A model generated the notes under the pieces. That model saw only the letters and a list, made by a program, of their open reading frames with translations, was not told the DNA's origin and ran no database searches. From Candidatus Gastranaerophilales bacterium (lineage in GTDB: Bacteria; Cyanobacteriota; Vampirovibrionia; Gastranaerophilales; Gastranaerophilaceae): DNA of 64,000 nucleotides. Numbering within the stretch: the first letter of the stretch is position 1; each line of letters starts with the position of its first letter. The stretch is from the NCBI GenBank assembly GCA_944325825.1, contig CALVBP010000008.1:1-64000 (forward strand). Direction: 5' to 3'. Made by a program: the position numbers and the translations under genes. Positions 7,694 to 16,549 of this stretch are shown here, piece after piece.

Positions 7694-9058
7694 ATGACTA
7701 ATATGGAAAATACACTGGATAGAATTCATGAACTGATTGAGTGTGATGCTAATCAGCAGCTTGCTGACGAGCTGAATTCTTACCACTCTGCAGATTTGGC
7801 AGATATTTTCCAGCAGCTTAAACCGGAAGAACGACTTAAGTGCATAACAAAAGTCGAAGAAGAAAAAGCTGCAGATGTCATAGAGTACTTACCGCCTCAA
7901 CTTCAGGTTGAAATATTGGGGGATATTGACGAAGGTCTGGCATCAAGACTTATATCAAAGCTCCCGCATGATGAAGCGGCTGACGTTCTGGGAGATATGG
8001 AAGAGGATGAAACTCAGACTTATCTGGAAAAACTTCCTCAAAAATTCTCTTCTGAAGTTCGAGAACTCCTAACATATAACGAAGATACAGCAGGCGGTAT
8101 TATGACACCGCTTGTCTTGACAGTCGGTTACAGTATGACAGTTAAAGATGCTCTTGATACAATCAGAATTAAGGCTGAAAAAGAGAATCTTGAATTATAT
8201 TACGTTTACGTTGTAGATAAACATAATCATCTTCTGGGAGTTGTGTCATTAAGAACTCTTTTAACCTCTCCTGTTGATTTATTAATCTCAGATATTATGT
8301 CTAGAGATGTTGTAAAAGTTCATGTCGACGATTATCAAGGACATATTGCAGATATTTTCATGAAATATCAATTTAACGCACTGCCTGTAGTTGACCTCTA
8401 CAACCACTTAAAAGGGATTGTAACCTGGGATGATGTTCAGGATATTGTTGAAGAAGAAACAACGGATGAAATCTATACATCTTCCGGTATCGTAACGGAC
8501 TTTGCAGATGACGACGATATACTAACCGGCAGCCTTGCGCATTCAATTAAAGCAAGAGTTCCATGGCTTTTTATTACACTTATAGGTGAATTTATAGCTG
8601 TTACAATTACTAATAAATATGACAAAACATTTACAGCATTACCTATAATTGCAGCATTTATGCCCCTTCTCGCAGGTTTAGGCGGTAATATCGGAACACA
8701 GAGTATTACTCTTATGGTTCGTGGTATGTCAACGGGACAAATTTCTTTGAATAGCGGCTGGCATCAAATATTAAGAGAAACATTGACCGGAGTAAGCATA
8801 GGGTTTATCTTTGGTGTACTGGTAACTCTTGTTACGTGGGGATGGCAGCACAATATTGAACTCGGTTTGATAGTTGGTATTGCAATGTCTCTCAACATGA
8901 CTATTGCAACTCTTATCGGTTCTTGCACTCCGCTTATTCTAAAGAAAATGAAAATTGACCCAGCCGTAGCATCAGGGCCTGTAATTGCAACCACAATTGA
9001 CGTTATAGGGCTTGCTGTATATCTAACCCTGGTCACCTGGTATTTAATTTCTTTATAG
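7694..9058 (+). CDS. mgtE: magnesium transporter MgtE
   Basis: Mg2+-gated, Mg2+-selective inner-membrane channel. All three MgtE parts are visible in 454 residues: the acidic helical N domain (1-130, with the LPxxxAADVLG-type repeat KLPHDEAADVLGDM), a CBS pair (about 134-255, starting AGGIMTPL) that senses cytosolic Mg2+, and a C-terminal membrane domain with five segments from about 285, including GGNIGTQSITLMVRG. Length is normal. It lies between yajQ and mtaB with gaps of about 10 bp, pointing to cotranscription without an obvious functional link. Confidence 0.96.
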   Translation: MTNMENTLDRIHELIECDANQQLADELNSYHSADLADIFQQLKPEERLKCITKVEEEKAADVIEYLPPQLQVEILGDIDEGLASRLISKLPHDEAADVLGDMEEDETQTYLEKLPQKFSSEVRELLTYNEDTAGGIMTPLVLTVGYSMTVKDALDTIRIKAEKENLELYYVYVVDKHNHLLGVVSLRTLLTSPVDLLISDIMSRDVVKVHVDDYQGHIADIFMKYQFNALPVVDLYNHLKGIVTWDDVQDIVEEETTDEIYTSSGIVTDFADDDDILTGSLAHSIKARVPWLFITLIGEFIAVTITNKYDKTFTALPIIAAFMPLLAGLGGNIGTQSITLMVRGMSTGQISLNSGWHQILRETLTGVSIGFIFGVLVTLVTWGWQHNIELGLIVGIAMSLNMTIATLIGSCTPLILKKMKIDPAVASGPVIATTIDVIGLAVYLTLVTWYLISL

Positions 9059-9068
9059 GGTTAATCAG

Positions 9069-10331
9069 ATGAAAAAGTTTTACCTGAAATCAATGGGATG
9101 TAAGTCTAATCAGTTTGAAGGACAAATTGTTGCGCAAAAACTTGTTGAAGCCGGTTTTGAGCAGGTTCGGAACTTCAAAAATGCAGATATTTATATACTA
9201 AATTCCTGTTCGGTTACTCATAAAAGCGACAGCGAAGCAATGTATCTCTTAAGACATGCCCATGGAGAAGGTTTAAAAACGGTTTTAACCGGATGTATCG
9301 CCCAGATTGAAAAAGAAAAGCTTCTTGAAAAAGACTTTATTGACTATGTTTTCGGCAATGAAGATAAGTTCGAAATGCCTATCCACCTTCTAAATGATGA
9401 AAACTATGCAGTGAAGGATTTAATGACTGTAAATCAATTTTATAAAATCAGACTGAATGATACAACGAAAACTCGTGTAAGTCTTAAGATTCAAGACGGA
9501 TGTGATAACCGTTGTTCATACTGCATAATACCATACGGGCGAGGGAAATCCAGAAGTGCAGATTGTGAATTTATAATAAATGAAATTAACAGATATACAG
9601 AAGCCGGCTATAAAGAAGTTGTTTTGACAGGTATTCATATCGGACTTTGGGGGAAAGAGTTCGGGCTGGAACTTCTTGACCTGCTTCGTGAAATAGAGGA
9701 AAAAACAAAAATTCCGAGATACAGGCTAGGCTCTTTAAATCCTCATGAAATCACACCGGAACTTCTTGATTTTTTACAAGAAAGTGAAAAATTCTGTCCG
9801 CATTTTCATCTTTCGCTCCAATCGGCTTGCAATAAGACTTTAAAAAATATGAACAGGCATTATACTGTTGAATATTATTTGGAGCAGATAGAAGACATCG
9901 TTTCCCGATTTGATAAGCCCTTTTTAGGAAGTGATATTATTGCCGGATTTGTCGGCGAAACCGATGAAGATTTTCAAATAACAACAGATAATTTAAAAAA
10001 GTCCAAATTAAGCCAAATTCATACTTTCCCGTATTCAATAAGAAAAGGAACTATAGCAGAAAAAATGAACGGACATTTACCTGATAAAATAAAAGAAGAA
10101 AGGGCTTCCGTAATAAAACAAATATCTTCAGAAAAGTATGAAGATTTCCTCCGCTCAAATATCGGACGGGAAGAAGAGGTTTTGATAGAAAAAAATTTAG
10201 ACAAGAACGGAAAATTCAGGGGTATTACGAGAAATTATATAACCGTAAGACTTGATGACGGTGAATTTAATACGTTAAAAAGAGTTCAATTAGACAGTAA
10301 TAAGATTAATTTAAATAACAAACAGCTGTAA
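9069..10331 (+). CDS. mtaB: tRNA t6A37 methylthiotransferase (MtaB type)
   Basis: Radical-SAM enzyme that adds a methylthio group to t6A37 of tRNAs reading ANN codons. 420 residues with the UPF0004 N domain carrying three cluster cysteines (MGCKSN near 10, NSCSVTH near 47, LTGCIAQ near 78), the radical-SAM core CDNRCSYC at about 144-151, and a C-terminal TRAM-like region. MtaB is preferred over MiaB or RimO because of the KSMGCKSNQFEG start, the SCSVT motif and the length. The start lies 10 bp after mgtE. Confidence 0.9.
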   Translation: MKKFYLKSMGCKSNQFEGQIVAQKLVEAGFEQVRNFKNADIYILNSCSVTHKSDSEAMYLLRHAHGEGLKTVLTGCIAQIEKEKLLEKDFIDYVFGNEDKFEMPIHLLNDENYAVKDLMTVNQFYKIRLNDTTKTRVSLKIQDGCDNRCSYCIIPYGRGKSRSADCEFIINEINRYTEAGYKEVVLTGIHIGLWGKEFGLELLDLLREIEEKTKIPRYRLGSLNPHEITPELLDFLQESEKFCPHFHLSLQSACNKTLKNMNRHYTVEYYLEQIEDIVSRFDKPFLGSDIIAGFVGETDEDFQITTDNLKKSKLSQIHTFPYSIRKGTIAEKMNGHLPDKIKEERASVIKQISSEKYEDFLRSNIGREEEVLIEKNLDKNGKFRGITRNYITVRLDDGEFNTLKRVQLDSNKINLNNKQL

Positions 10332-10389
10332 AAAGCCCACTTGAAGTTTTAAAAAAATAGGTTAAACTGGAAATATAAGGTATAGTTTT

Positions 10390-10752
10390 ATGACATCAAT
10401 TTCATCTATAGATACTTCACTTTACTCCGGCTTGATAGAAGAGATTCAGGCAACAGGCGGCAGAAATAGTTCTGCAAACCCTGTTCAGCCTTCGTATGAC
10501 AGCACTGATATTGAACCGGCGCAGGTTGATTTAAGTAACTATTATTCTGACATCACTCCGGGAGATTTATTAAGAACCGTCGGTGATAATGTAACTAAAG
10601 CGGCCGATGCTTTGGATAATGCTATGGTTTCTGCCCTGCAAAACGGTTATACCGTACAGGATGCAGTTAATATTAAACTTGCAGAAGCTGCATACAAAGC
10701 AAACGCTTATGTAATGAAATCAACTATTGATACATTTGAAATTTTGATTTAG
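10390..10752 (+). CDS. hypothetical protein with flagellar-axial-like C-terminus
   Basis: 120 residues, no signal peptide, serine-rich at the N-terminus. The last 25 residues (AEAAYKANAYVMKSTIDTFEILI) follow the heptad-like AY-x-AN-x-x-V-x-x-T-x-D-x-(F/L) pattern found at the C-termini of rod/hook-type axial flagellar proteins, but the expected N-terminal partner helix is not evident and no other flagellar gene is near. It could be a secreted or assembly-associated relict or an unrelated helix. AAGG precedes the ATG. It meets the next gene tail to tail with a four-base overlap. Confidence 0.6.
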   Translation: MTSISSIDTSLYSGLIEEIQATGGRNSSANPVQPSYDSTDIEPAQVDLSNYYSDITPGDLLRTVGDNVTKAADALDNAMVSALQNGYTVQDAVNIKLAEAAYKANAYVMKSTIDTFEILI

Positions 10753-11363
10753 GTTAGATGGAAATATATTCCGGCCAAAACTGCAAGAATTGCAAGCACT
10801 GTTATTAATGCTACACCCTGCGGAGATTTAAAGCTAAAATAATCGTGTGAATTCATAACACGTTTTGTATAAGTATCAATAAAATGCGACATATAAAGCA
10901 CAGAGAATATAATTATATAGTAAGGATTCAAATCCAGTATTTCCCCATACTTATCCCTTGTATATCTTTGTATGATTTTAAGTACTCTGTATGACAAAGC
11001 AATACCGATAAGATGCTGAATCACTGCAACAATAACAGCAACACCGTGGCTGAATTTTATATCGGAAAGAATATAGCCGATATATCCCAAAAGACTTATA
11101 CCCAGAAGAACAGCAAGCCATTTAAATTTAAGACTGTCTCTTGCATTTACGGTAAGATTATTTATTGCTCTGAAATTAATAAAAAACCAGAGAATTGCAA
11201 AAAGCCCAAATGTCAAAAGCTGCATCGCAAAGAATATTCCAAAATCTTTGAACTTTATTTCTTTAAGCTGAGGTTCAGTGAAATACGCACCACAGCTCAA
11301 ACACCTTTCAGTATCTGAGTCCACAGAATTTTCACAAAACGGACATTTAACTTGTTCTGGCAT
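10749..11363 (-). CDS. membrane protein with N-terminal zinc ribbon
   Basis: About 204 residues. It starts MPEQVKCPFCENSVDSDTERCLSCG: CPFC ... CLSC is a zinc-ribbon type C-x2-C / C-x2-C pair (residues 7-28). Then come about five hydrophobic helices in the style of DUF4234-like proteins (FFAMQLLTFGLFAILWFFINF; LAVLLGISLLGYIGYIL; further helices to a hydrophobic C-terminus). I chose the ATG at 11363 because GGAGA lies upstream; an ATG at 11393 would add ten residues and overlap the nth stop region. Inner-membrane, function unknown. Confidence 0.72.
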   Translation of the reverse strand: MPEQVKCPFCENSVDSDTERCLSCGAYFTEPQLKEIKFKDFGIFFAMQLLTFGLFAILWFFINFRAINNLTVNARDSLKFKWLAVLLGISLLGYIGYILSDIKFSHGVAVIVAVIQHLIGIALSYRVLKIIQRYTRDKYGEILDLNPYYIIIFSVLYMSHFIDTYTKRVMNSHDYFSFKSPQGVALITVLAILAVLAGIYFHLT

Positions 11364-11394
11364 ATAAACTCTCCACTGAGTTAATTCTACCATA

Positions 11395-12027
11395 CTATAT
11401 GTTTTTTACGCAATACTCCGCAATCGGGCAGTGTTCACAATCCGGTTTAAGAGGTTTACAAATGTTTTGCCCGTGGGTTACAAGAAGAGTATTGATATCA
11501 ATCCAGTATTTTACCGGCAATTTTTCACGGAGAGCAAACTCTGTCTCTTCCGGATTTTTAGTTTTAATATAGCCCAAACGGTTAAATATTCGATGAACAT
11601 GTACGTCAACACAGATAGCAGGCTTATGAAAACCTTGCGAAAGCACAAGATTTGCAGTTTTACGGCCAACTCCGTTAAATTTTATTAAATCTTCTATCTC
11701 GTCAGGGACTTTGCCTCCTAATTCTTCATCTATTTGGCGGGAAAGTTCAATAATTTGTTTAGCTTTGTTTTCATAAAATCCGACAGGATAAATTGCCTTA
11801 GCCAAGTCTTTTATCTCTACTTTTTTCATTTGAGCAGGAGTCTTAGCAAGCTCAAGCATTCTTAGAGTTGCGGGGTAAGTAGTTCTATCGTTTGTTCGGA
11901 GACTTAAAATACAAGAGATTAAAACTAAATAAGGGTCTTTAAAAGAATCCATAAGTTTTACAAATTCACTTTTGGGCTGTTCTGCATCTTTAAGAGTTTG
12001 TACAATTTTATCAATGTTTTGTTTCAT
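11395..12027 (-). CDS. nth: endonuclease III (DNA glycosylase/AP lyase)
   Basis: Base-excision repair enzyme removing oxidised pyrimidines. 210 residues. The helix-hairpin-helix FNGVGRKTANLVL carries the catalytic lysine, DVHVHRIFNRL the catalytic aspartate, and the C-terminal 4Fe-4S loop has the exact spacing C190-x6-C197-x2-C200-x5-C206. Residues ILSLRTNDRTT differ from the usual LSAQTTD but hold the same position. Its ATG overlaps the stop of the upstream nucleotidyltransferase (ATGA), so nth is co-translated with a HEPN/MNT pair. Confidence 0.93.
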   Translation of the reverse strand: MKQNIDKIVQTLKDAEQPKSEFVKLMDSFKDPYLVLISCILSLRTNDRTTYPATLRMLELAKTPAQMKKVEIKDLAKAIYPVGFYENKAKQIIELSRQIDEELGGKVPDEIEDLIKFNGVGRKTANLVLSQGFHKPAICVDVHVHRIFNRLGYIKTKNPEETEFALREKLPVKYWIDINTLLVTHGQNICKPLKPDCEHCPIAEYCVKNI

Positions 12028-12323
12028 ATTTTGACTAAATCTTTTTCAATTAGTTTATAAAAATCTTCATCAAGTTCGTATGATAAATTAACTACATATG
12101 GAAGTATACTTTCGTCAAAAGAGTTTTTTATGTTGTCAATATCATTTAAGTCTATGTTATTTTTTGATTTTACAAGGATATCTAAGTCCGAAAGCGGACG
12201 AAAATTTCCTCTGACTCTTGAACCGTAAAAATAAAATTCATACTTATTCTTATACTGCTCTAGAATCGATTTAATAATATTGTATTCTTCTAATGTAATC
12301 CCTTTAATCAATGCAGCTTTCAC
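12024..12323 (-). CDS. MNT-type minimal nucleotidyltransferase (antitoxin-like)
   Basis: 99 residues with the polymerase-beta nucleotidyltransferase signature G34-S-R-V-R-G and S45-D-L-D48, the minimal catalytic site of the MNT family (HI0073/MntA type). The start overlaps the HEPN gene by 20 bp, and the end overlaps nth by four. In characterised HEPN/MNT pairs the nucleotidyltransferase neutralises the HEPN toxin, in some cases by adding AMP to a tyrosine. The short third strand and the acidic C-terminus are normal for the family. Whether this pair is a toxin-antitoxin module or a housekeeping enzyme is not decided by sequence. Confidence 0.85.
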   Translation of the reverse strand: MKAALIKGITLEEYNIIKSILEQYKNKYEFYFYGSRVRGNFRPLSDLDILVKSKNNIDLNDIDNIKNSFDESILPYVVNLSYELDEDFYKLIEKDLVKI

Positions 12324-12708
12324 CTAATTTATCAATAAAATACTTTGTATCTTCCAGAAATTGCGGAATAATTTCAATCAATTTCCTTGATTTCACAAAA
12401 TTGTATTCATGAGCAGTCTCATTTCTTTTTTGATAATACTCTTTCCAGTGTTCCCAGTTCTTGGTGTAGCCATAACCTTGCATTAACCGGAAGATGTTAT
12501 TCATGGTAAGTTCCTGCTCTGTTTTTCCATATTTTTGAATAAAAATCTTTTTAGCAAGTTTCCAAGCTGTTTCTAAAGTATATTCGAATCTTTTTACACA
12601 AGAATCCGCAATATAATCAATGAGCGGAGAATCCAGGTTTTTAAGATAATCATCATGACATTCTTTGAGAGTCCGGTATGCTGTTTCGAGATTTTTTGAT
12701 TCTATCAT
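12304..12708 (-). CDS. HEPN protein, HI0074 family (MNT partner, possible toxin)
   Basis: 134 residues, all-helical. It shows the HI0074-type pattern: SCVKRFEYTLETAWKLAKK at 37-54, the YGYTKNWEHWKEYYQKRNETAHEY region, and the HEPN motif R95-N-E-T-A-H100 (R-x4-6-H), the ribonuclease active site in toxic members. The downstream MNT gene overlaps it by 20 bp. GGAG precedes the ATG. A tyrosine just after the His (HEY) is where AMPylation occurs in some homologous systems; the analogy is inferred. Confidence 0.85.
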   Translation of the reverse strand: MIESKNLETAYRTLKECHDDYLKNLDSPLIDYIADSCVKRFEYTLETAWKLAKKIFIQKYGKTEQELTMNNIFRLMQGYGYTKNWEHWKEYYQKRNETAHEYNFVKSRKLIEIIPQFLEDTKYFIDKLGESCID

Positions 12709-12767
12709 ATTTTCTTCTCCATATCTCTTTTATTTATAGTCCTAAGAGTTTCCGGTTATATTTTTCC

Positions 12768-14501
12768 TTACATCCTTTCAGGCGCAGAAACTGCAAGGAT
12801 ATCAAGCGCATTTTTGAGTGTAATTCTTATAGCTTCCATCAGAGCAAGCCGTGATTTCATAAGCTCTTTGTCCTCTGAAATTACACGGTTTGAGTTGTAG
12901 AATGAATGGAATTCTCCGGCGAGTTCTTGAACATAGCGGCAAATTGTATAAACTGTCCTATTTTGAGCAGAAAGAACTATTACCGACTTGAATTCCTCAA
13001 GCTTAAGAATAAGAGTTTTTGCAGTTTCTATGGTTTTTAAAATCAGGTTTTTATCAAACCTTGAGAAAAGGTCTTTAAGTTCAGCTTCACTCATAGGAGC
13101 CGGAGATTTTTCTCCTGTCTCAGGATTAAGCTTTTCAGAAACCGCATTTCTTAATATTGAGCAGACTCTTGCGTAAGCGTATTGAACGTAAAATACAGGA
13201 TTTTCGTCAGTTGAACGTTTAGCAAGCTCAATATCGAAATCGAGAGTCATATCAATATTTCTCATTTCCATCCAGAAACGGGTTGCATCAACTCCGACTT
13301 CCTCTATCAAGTCATCAAGGGTAACCATATTTTTACGTTTTCCCATCCTGACTTCTTCCCCGTTAATTACGAGATTAACAAGTTGCCCCAGAAGAATTTC
13401 AAGCTTGTTCGGGTCATAGCCGAGAGCTTGAAGAGAAGCTTTTACACGTGCTACATATCCGTGGTGGTCTGCGCCCCAGATATTAATCAACCTGTCATAT
13501 CCCCGGCGAAGCTTATCGGCGTGGTAGGCAATATCTGCTGTTAAATAAGTATTTGAACCATCAGCTTTTTTAATAACTCTATCCTGGTCATCCCCGAATT
13601 CTGAGGACTTAAACCACATTGCGCCGTCTTTTTCATAGAGCATACCTTTTTCCATAAGTTCTTTATAACTTGCTTCGACTTTGCCTGATTTATGCAGGTC
13701 AAGTTCAGAATAGAAATTATCAAAATATACTCTAAAATCTTCTAATAACGCTTTTTGGCAGGCTTCCATTTCAAATTTAGCGAAGTCGCAAAGTTCTTGA
13801 AGTTCGATTTTATCAGCATCTGCAGAAGTTTTAATTTCTGTATTTAGTTCAAGGAACTTTTTAGCTACAGGGATTAAGTAATCTCCCGGATAATAATTTT
13901 TCCTTTCAACTTCGTCGGTCGGGAAATCAATTTTATCTCCGAGTTCCTGTTTAATTCTTATTCTTAAAGAATTACCGAGTTTCTGAATCTGGCTTCCCGC
14001 ATCGTTTATGTAAAATTCCTGATAAACTTCGTGTCCGTAGAATTTTAAGAGATTAGCAAGAGCGCTCCCCATAGCAGCCCAACGCCCGTGCCCTATATGA
14101 AACGGGCCTGTCGGATTAGCTGAAACATATTCAAGAAGGATTTTTTCTGTTTTAACCCCTTCAGGAATACCGTATTTTTCTTTTTTAGATAGGATTTCAG
14201 CTACCGCATTTGAAAGAAGTGAATCAGAGACCTTAAAGTTAATAAATCCGCCTGCAACAGATACAGTATATTTATCCGAATTAAGGTATCCTACGATAGC
14301 ATTTGCAATAATAGGAGGTGCTATCTTTGCTGTTCGGGCAAGAGAAGAAACATTAACTGCAAAATCCCCAAAATCAGGGTTTTTAGGTTTTTCTATTATT
14401 AAAGAACCTTTTGTGTATTCACTTGCCTGACCTAATTTGTTATCTTTAACCGCTTTTAATATTGCGTTTTCAACTTCATTCAAGAAAAAATCTTTTAACA
14501 T
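12768..14501 (-). CDS. argS: arginyl-tRNA synthetase
   Basis: Class I synthetase charging tRNA(Arg). 577 residues: N-terminal Add-1 domain (about 1-100), the HIGH signature in NPTGPFHIGHGRWAAMG near 130-146, the KMSK-equivalent MGKRKNMVTLDDL near 386, and the C-terminal anticodon-binding domain ending ILAVSAPERM. GAGG lies about nine bases before ATG. Length is normal. It probably has its own promoter; the HEPN gene follows 59 bp downstream on the same strand. Confidence 0.97.
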   Translation of the reverse strand: MLKDFFLNEVENAILKAVKDNKLGQASEYTKGSLIIEKPKNPDFGDFAVNVSSLARTAKIAPPIIANAIVGYLNSDKYTVSVAGGFINFKVSDSLLSNAVAEILSKKEKYGIPEGVKTEKILLEYVSANPTGPFHIGHGRWAAMGSALANLLKFYGHEVYQEFYINDAGSQIQKLGNSLRIRIKQELGDKIDFPTDEVERKNYYPGDYLIPVAKKFLELNTEIKTSADADKIELQELCDFAKFEMEACQKALLEDFRVYFDNFYSELDLHKSGKVEASYKELMEKGMLYEKDGAMWFKSSEFGDDQDRVIKKADGSNTYLTADIAYHADKLRRGYDRLINIWGADHHGYVARVKASLQALGYDPNKLEILLGQLVNLVINGEEVRMGKRKNMVTLDDLIEEVGVDATRFWMEMRNIDMTLDFDIELAKRSTDENPVFYVQYAYARVCSILRNAVSEKLNPETGEKSPAPMSEAELKDLFSRFDKNLILKTIETAKTLILKLEEFKSVIVLSAQNRTVYTICRYVQELAGEFHSFYNSNRVISEDKELMKSRLALMEAIRITLKNALDILAVSAPERM

Positions 14502-14534
14502 CTCTTAACCTCATCTATTCCAGTGTTTACTTAA

Positions 14535-15761
14535 TTATAATACAAACATACTGAGTTTATTAAGGAGGTTTTCAACACTGTCTTTGTTTAAAAGTACGGA
14601 CTGTACTGTCTGGTTGATAATGAGATTAATTTCTTTTTGACCTGATTTTTGTCTTAATGCCGGAGTGATTTTATTAAGCTGTTTTGCACTTATTGAACGA
14701 GCTTTATTCTCAAGGGTAGAATAGTCATTATAGAATTTATCATTCAATGCTGTTTTATCCGTCACGATAACATTGGTTAACTTAGCAAGTTTTAGCTGAT
14801 TTTCACTGTTTGTAAGATAAAGACAAAAATCCAGAGCTTCGGGTTTATATTTTGCTCTTAACGGAATAACGAAATTCATCACAGAAAAATCATTCTGTCC
14901 TACAGGTCCTTTGAGCTGTTCCGATACATCGGTTTGAGCATAAATCTTAGGGGCATTTTCTTTAATCATTGTTAAAAAATTTGCTCCGCCCTGATAGAAA
15001 ACAATTTTGCCTGCCATATATTGTTCAAGTGCTTCTCTATGGGTAAGTGTTATTGTTTCAGGCGGAATTAAATCTTCCCGGTACAAATCTTTAAACATAG
15101 TAAAGACTTCTCTGCTGGCGGCATTATTCATATCCTTAAGTTCCGAAACTCCATATTTATTAAGGATTTTTAGCATTGTGTCATTTTCTGTAATTGTAGG
15201 GAGATACGAATAAATTCCGGTATTCTTTTTAATTTGCCTTGAATCAGCAGCAAGTTCAGCATAAGTTTTCGGTAAAGACTTTATTCCGGATTTTTCAAAC
15301 AAAATCTTATTATATATAGTGATTGCGCTTGTTGCATACCAGGGAATTGAATAAATTTTTCCGTTGTATTTTAGTGCATTAACAATTTCAGAATTAAAAG
15401 AATTTAATTTACCGGATGGTATTTCCCATAATGTTCCTTTTTGTGCCAAAAGTGCCGAAAAATCAGGGTTAAGATTAATTAAATCCGGAGGAAAATCCGT
15501 CATAACGGCAGCTAACGTTCTTTTTTCCCCTTCCGAAAAAGGTACATCAATCCATTTTATCTTAATGCCGGGATTAGCTGACTCATAGTTTGAGATAACC
15601 TCTTTTATATAAGGTGCAAAATCGCCCATCTGAAGTGTCCAGAAAGTTACAACTTTTGGAGAATTATTATTAGAGTTCTTCTGCCCGCTGCATCCGGAAA
15701 GAAGCATCACCACGAATAGAAGTAATAAAAATTTTTTAAGTATTTGTTTCATTTTTTCCAT
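14535..15761 (-). CDS. extracellular solute-binding lipoprotein, sugar ABC family
   Basis: About 405-408 residues. A lipoprotein signal is obvious: a basic start, a hydrophobic run LLLLFVVMLLSG and the lipobox LLSGC (Cys near residue 24-27). After it come family-1 solute-binding protein features: VTFWTLQMGDF, INNYE-type segment ISNYESANPGIKIKWIDVPF, and WYATSAITIYNKILFEKSGI. It should capture oligosaccharides or glycerol-phosphate for an ABC importer. No permease or ATPase adjoins it; the nearest permease is at 39810. The second in-frame ATG at 15752 has a better-placed GGA and may be the true start. Confidence 0.88.
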   Translation of the reverse strand: MEKMKQILKKFLLLLFVVMLLSGCSGQKNSNNNSPKVVTFWTLQMGDFAPYIKEVISNYESANPGIKIKWIDVPFSEGEKRTLAAVMTDFPPDLINLNPDFSALLAQKGTLWEIPSGKLNSFNSEIVNALKYNGKIYSIPWYATSAITIYNKILFEKSGIKSLPKTYAELAADSRQIKKNTGIYSYLPTITENDTMLKILNKYGVSELKDMNNAASREVFTMFKDLYREDLIPPETITLTHREALEQYMAGKIVFYQGGANFLTMIKENAPKIYAQTDVSEQLKGPVGQNDFSVMNFVIPLRAKYKPEALDFCLYLTNSENQLKLAKLTNVIVTDKTALNDKFYNDYSTLENKARSISAKQLNKITPALRQKSGQKEINLIINQTVQSVLLNKDSVENLLNKLSMFVL

Positions 15762-16049
15762 CTTATTAGTTTGGTAGTTTACTCAATTTTCGATAAAATC
15801 CCGAAATAAGTTCCACAACTGTCTGGAATAAATCATTTTGTCATGCTGAACTCGTTTCAGCATCTTATTAATTAGGTGACATACTTACTTTCTGGTAAGA
15901 TTCCGAAACTAGTTCGGGATGACACTTTAGTTTATTGTTTTGACAAGATTTTTTGCATAATACCCTATCTTTAATCCTTTTGTTAGTTATATATATAAAT
16001 TTATTTGGACTGTAGCGGAAACGAGTTCATGGTAACCATTAATTTTTAC
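15762..16049. other. intergenic region with a palindromic repeat
   Basis: 288 bp with no coding frame. Most of its centre is the 84-bp inverted repeat described at 15840-15923; a half-element resembling one arm (aatcccgaaataagttc) sits at about 15797-15813. Confidence 0.5.
15840..15923. repeat. 84-bp dispersed-type palindromic element
   Basis: The left arm gtcatgctgaactcgtttc (continuing agcatc) pairs with the right arm gattccgaaactagttcg (continuing ggatgac). This is the 'GTCATGCTGAACT...GTTTCAGCATC' type of intergenic palindrome seen in many bacterial genomes as a dispersed repeat. It probably folds into a long hairpin and could act as an mRNA end or nucleoid-protein site. Only one full copy is seen in the window. 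Confidence 0.6.
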
Positions 16050-16460
16050 CTATACTTTTATATCAGTGTTCAGGTTAATATCTATGTATTTAAAAATATT
16101 GATAATAATTCCCGGCTGAAAGAAATAGATGTTATTACAGGGAGTTATTTTTAAAATAGCATTTGAAGAATCAATCATTCCGATAGTTGCCAAATACTGG
16201 TTATTAGCAGCAGTAAAAACTATATACCCGTTTTCTGTCTGTATTTCATCTACTGTAAATTTATTAGCGGATATTGAGCCTAGAGTAAGATAAAACAATT
16301 TATCTTTATTTGTCGAAAACATTTTTGTACAGTCATCAAATTTTATATTTTGCGGAGTGGTAATTGAAGGCTGCGATTGGGTATTAGCTTGAGAGGCTGT
16401 ATCAGCGAAACAAACTCCGGCAAATAATATTGTTGATAAAAATAAAACCCAAAATTTCAT
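16050..16460 (-). CDS. small secreted protein, unknown function
   Basis: 136 residues with a typical Sec signal peptide (MKFWVLFLSTILFAGVCFA, cleavage before DTASQ). After a Ser/Gln/Thr-rich linker (20-40) the mature part is a beta-rich domain with two lone cysteines (FDDCTKMF, ITPCNNIYF) that could form a disulfide. No Shine-Dalgarno is seen; instead tgtTAGTAT ends six bases before ATG, so the mRNA may be leaderless. It is divergent from the gene at 16550. Function unknown. Confidence 0.65.
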   Translation of the reverse strand: MKFWVLFLSTILFAGVCFADTASQANTQSQPSITTPQNIKFDDCTKMFSTNKDKLFYLTLGSISANKFTVDEIQTENGYIVFTAANNQYLATIGMIDSSNAILKITPCNNIYFFQPGIIINIFKYIDINLNTDIKV

Positions 16461-16496
16461 AGCTCTATACTAACATAATTTTGTAAAGAAAAAAAG

Positions 16497-16525
16497 TTGA
16501 TTATAATACTCTGGCATGATATAAT
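16497..16525 (+). promoter_or_regulatory. sigma-70 type promoter of the 104-aa gene
   Basis: TTGATT (16497-16502), a 17-bp spacer, TATAAT (16520-16525) with an extended TGa. Transcription would begin about 16532, leaving a short leader that carries AAGGAGG. Confidence 0.75.
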
Positions 16526-16549
16526 CGGGGAAATTTTAAGGAGGTATAC

